In this document: one piece after another, positions 33,949 through 36,167 of the stretch
Layout: every line of letters starts with the position of its first letter
Position numbering within the stretch: the stretch's first letter is position 1
Assembly (NCBI GenBank): GCA_947623665.1
Contig: CANQHJ010000007.1
Span: 1 to 36,167 of the forward strand
Origin: an uncultured Bacilli bacterium
GTDB lineage: Bacteria > Bacillota_I > Bacilli_A > RF39 > UBA660
Length of the DNA stretch: 36,167 nucleotides
Direction of reading: 5' to 3'
Program-made: the position numbers and the translations under genes
The notes under the pieces: model-generated
The model's database searches: none
Told to the model about the DNA's origin: nothing
Seen by the model: only the letters and a program-made list of their open reading frames with translations

Positions 33949-35895
33949 CTATGAACTCTTCATTTCAAATAATATATCACGTAATTCCATAGCACGCTCA
34001 AAGTCAAGATTAGCTGCTGCTTCTCTCATTTCAGACTCTATCATTTCCATATCTTTAACTTTTTCCTTCTTACTTATTTTCTCAAATTTCTTTTCACTAA
34101 CATCTACATTACTTATAACTTCTCTTATTTCTTTATTAATAGTAGTAGGAATAATATTATTATCCTTATTATATTTTTCTTGTATTTTTCTACGTCTTAA
34201 AGTCTCATCTATTGCTTCTCTCATACTATCAGTTATCTTATCACCATACATAATAACATGACCATTAGCATTTCTTGCACAACGTCCAATCGTTTGAATT
34301 AAACTTCTAGTACTCCTAAGAAATCCCTCTTTATCAGCATCTATTATAGCAATCAAACTAACCTCAGGTATATCAATACCTTCACGAAGTAAATTAATAC
34401 CAACCACAACATCATACTTACCAATACGTAAATCATGTATAATTTGAAGTCTTTCAAGTGTTTTAATCTCAGAATGAAGATATGCAACCTTAATATCTAA
34501 CTCTTTTAAATAATTAGTAAGTTCCTCACTCATACGAATAGTAAGAGTGGTAACTAAAACTCTTTCATTTTTCTCTATTCTATCTTTAATCTCACCAATC
34601 AAATCATCAATTTGTCCTTCACTCTTACGAACTTCAACAGTTGGATCTAAAAGTCCAGTTGGACGAATAATCTGTTCAACATATTTACCACCAGTTTTTT
34701 CAAGTTCATAATCTCCTGGGGTTGCTGAAATATAAATTGCTTGGTTTATCTTTTTCTCAAACTCATCAAACTTTAATGGTCTATTATCTAAAGCACTAGG
34801 AAGTCTAAATCCATACTCAACTAAATTTTCTTTACGTGCTCTATCTCCATTATACATACCTCTAACTTGTGGAAGAGTAACATGAGATTCATCAACAACA
34901 AGTAAAAAATCATCAGGAAAGAAATCCATAAGAGTCATAGGAGTCTCTCCAGCACTTCTTCCTGCCATAGGAGCAGAATAATTCTCTATTCCAGAACAAA
35001 ACCCAGTCTCTTGTAACATTTCTATATCATGATTAGTCCTTTGTTCAAGACGTTCTGCCGCAACAAGTTTATTTTCTTCTTTTAATACTGCAAGTCTATC
35101 TTTAAGTTCACTTTTTATTCTCTTAATACCAGCTTGTAACTTTTCATCACTAATAACAAAATGACTTGCTGGAAAAATACTTATAGTTTTTTTATTATTA
35201 AGAACTACTCCAGTTAAAGCATCTATTTCACTAATTCTATCTATCTCACTTCCAAAAAATTCAATACGATAACCTGTAGTATTTTGATAAGCAGGAATAA
35301 TCTCTAAAACATCCCCTCTAACTCTAAATGTACCACGTTTGAAATCCATATCATTTCTCTCATATAACATCTCAACAAGTTTTACTAATACATCTTCTCT
35401 ATTTATTTCATCTCCTACATTTAAAGTAAGCATTTTATTTTCATATTCTTCTTTTTCACCAATACCATAAATACAAGAAACACTTGCTACTACAATAACA
35501 TCACGCCTAGAAATCAAACTACTAGTGGCAGCATGTCTTAACTCATCAATTTCATCATTAATAGAAGAATCCTTTTCAATAAAAGTATCAGTAGAAGGAA
35601 CATATGCTTCTGGTTGATAATAATCATAATATGAAACAAAATACTCAACTGCATTATCAGGAAACAATTCTTTAAATTCCGAATATAACTGCCCTGCAAG
35701 TGTTTTATTATGAGCAAGAACAAGAGTAGGTCTATTAATTTCTTTAATAACATTAGCAACTGTAAAAGTCTTACCAGTACCCGTTGCACCAAGTAATACT
35801 TGTTCTTTTTTTCCTTCTTTTAACCCGTTTACAAGTTCTTTAATTGCTTTAGGTTGATCACCTTTTGCCTCATAAGGTGAATGAATCTTAAACAT
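33949..35895 (-). CDS. uvrB: Excinuclease ABC subunit B
   Basis: Nucleotide excision repair helicase-like subunit that receives damage from UvrA and binds UvrC. 648 residues, normal. Walker [16 protein letters not shown], the beta-hairpin motif [27 protein letters not shown] (Walker B), [16 protein letters not shown] (helicase motif VI), and a carboxy-terminal UVR motif [29 protein letters not shown] precedes the ATG. It heads the large leftward operon behind the promoter at 36036-36064. UvrC is not in the window. Confidence 0.98.
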   Translation of the reverse strand: MFKIHSPYEAKGDQPKAIKELVNGLKEGKKEQVLLGATGTGKTFTVANVIKEINRPTLVLAHNKTLAGQLYSEFKELFPDNAVEYFVSYYDYYQPEAYVPSTDTFIEKDSSINDEIDELRHAATSSLISRRDVIVVASVSCIYGIGEKEEYENKMLTLNVGDEINREDVLVKLVEMLYERNDMDFKRGTFRVRGDVLEIIPAYQNTTGYRIEFFGSEIDRISEIDALTGVVLNNKKTISIFPASHFVISDEKLQAGIKRIKSELKDRLAVLKEENKLVAAERLEQRTNHDIEMLQETGFCSGIENYSAPMAGRSAGETPMTLMDFFPDDFLLVVDESHVTLPQVRGMYNGDRARKENLVEYGFRLPSALDNRPLKFDEFEKKINQAIYISATPGDYELEKTGGKYVEQIIRPTGLLDPTVEVRKSEGQIDDLIGEIKDRIEKNERVLVTTLTIRMSEELTNYLKELDIKVAYLHSEIKTLERLQIIHDLRIGKYDVVVGINLLREGIDIPEVSLIAIIDADKEGFLRSTRSLIQTIGRCARNANGHVIMYGDKITDSMREAIDETLRRRKIQEKYNKDNNIIPTTINKEIREVISNVDVSEKKFEKISKKEKVKDMEMIESEMREAAANLDFERAMELRDILFEMKSS

Positions 35896-36029
35896 ATCTA
35901 CTACTCCTTTCTTGTCCTATTTATCATAATTTTGTAACATTTTTATTTTTGAAAAAAAGCACAATACCTGATCTTTAAAATTAATTAACATTAAATAACA
36001 CCAAACGATATCACTATGTGTTTTTTCGT
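35896..36029 (-). promoter_or_regulatory. Long untranslated leader of uvrB
   Basis: If the promoter at 36036-36064 is used, the uvrB mRNA has a leader of about 134 bases with no obvious small frame. In its first 40 bases two alternative short stems overlap: AACGA with TCGTT, and AACAC with GTGTT, which cannot form together. This could be an attenuator-like switch or chance in AT-rich sequence. No LexA box was recognised. To the right, 36065-36167 shows no gene. Confidence 0.3.
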
Positions 36030-36035
36030 TATATA

Positions 36036-36064
36036 ATTTTATCATTTTCCTATTGAAAAAACAA
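36036..36064 (-). promoter_or_regulatory. Promoter of the uvrB operon
   Basis: Minus strand TTGTTT (36064-36059), 17-base spacer, TAAAAT (36041-36036) with TGA before it (extended -10). The predicted start is near 36029. Confidence 0.65.
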
Positions 36065-36167
36065 GGAATTTTAACAAAACTAAACACCTTCTTTCATTCT
36101 AAAATAAAACTGGAATTATTTTGAAGAAAGTTTACAAATGAATTTTACTTAAAATTTTACATACAAA

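Overview
The window is 36 kb of very AT-rich bacterial chromosome with dense, short-spaced operons. Standard stop codons are used, TGA included, and ribosome binding sites are strong (AGGAGG or GAGGTG types). The gene set points to Bacillota: a Spo0A orthologue, the yvcK-whiA pair, YvlD, a Firmicutes-type Y-family polymerase and an S10 operon head. Extreme AT richness, an Acholeplasma-like glycolipid glycosyltransferase and several small unknown families suggest an uncultured gut-type lineage of Bacilli (RF39 or Erysipelotrichia-like). That placement is inference. No rRNA, tRNA, CRISPR array, IS element or prophage was seen.

Layout from left to right. (1) 1-620, minus: head of the S10 ribosomal operon (rpsJ, start of rplC) with its promoter and structured leader. 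(2) 671-2782, minus: an unknown protein and a Y-family DNA polymerase with its own promoter. (3) 2785-8614, minus: a six-gene operon starting with a rare-looking PfkB kinase/IMPase fusion, then a VanY-like peptidase, a C26 glutamine-amidotransferase-like hydrolase, an MFS-type transporter, a YgjV-like membrane protein and an isochorismatase-fold hydrolase. It ends in a clear terminator. (4) 8619-8785, plus: a compact free-standing unit with a perfect-consensus promoter, a 22-codon amphipathic peptide ORF and a terminator. (5) 8758-13923, minus: operon of AAA/DUF4143 ATPase, gpmA, a 770-aa protein with an internal duplication, and a stand-alone IMPase. (6) 13929-15365: a second YgjV-like gene, then spo0A with 0A-box sequences in front of it.

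(7) 15364-23139, minus: glycolysis (gap alone; then pgk, a small unknown, a flippase-like LPG-synthase-TM protein, a GT4 glycosyltransferase and tpiA together) and a TGS-uridine kinase-like gene. The gap-pgk gap holds a candidate small RNA. (8) 23205-26326, plus: clpP, then a three-gene coupled unit (493-aa unknown, 95-aa unknown, HAD phosphatase). (9) 26316-36064, minus: uvrB, a membrane protein, uvrA, yvlD, lgt, trxB, yvcK and whiA, which recalls the Bacillus subtilis uvrBA/yvlD/lgt/trxB/yvcK/whiA neighbourhood but without hprK and rapZ.

Central carbon metabolism (gap, pgk, tpiA, gpmA), envelope building (Lgt, GT4, VanY, YvcK) and DNA repair (UvrAB, Pol Y) dominate. The parts least explained by known systems are the 22-aa peptide unit, the kinase/phosphatase fusion operon, the 770-aa duplicated protein, the 493-aa/95-aa pair and the gap-pgk intergenic RNA candidate. 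Many start codons were moved from the longest reading frame to the codon correctly spaced behind the Shine-Dalgarno sequence; these choices are stated per gene.
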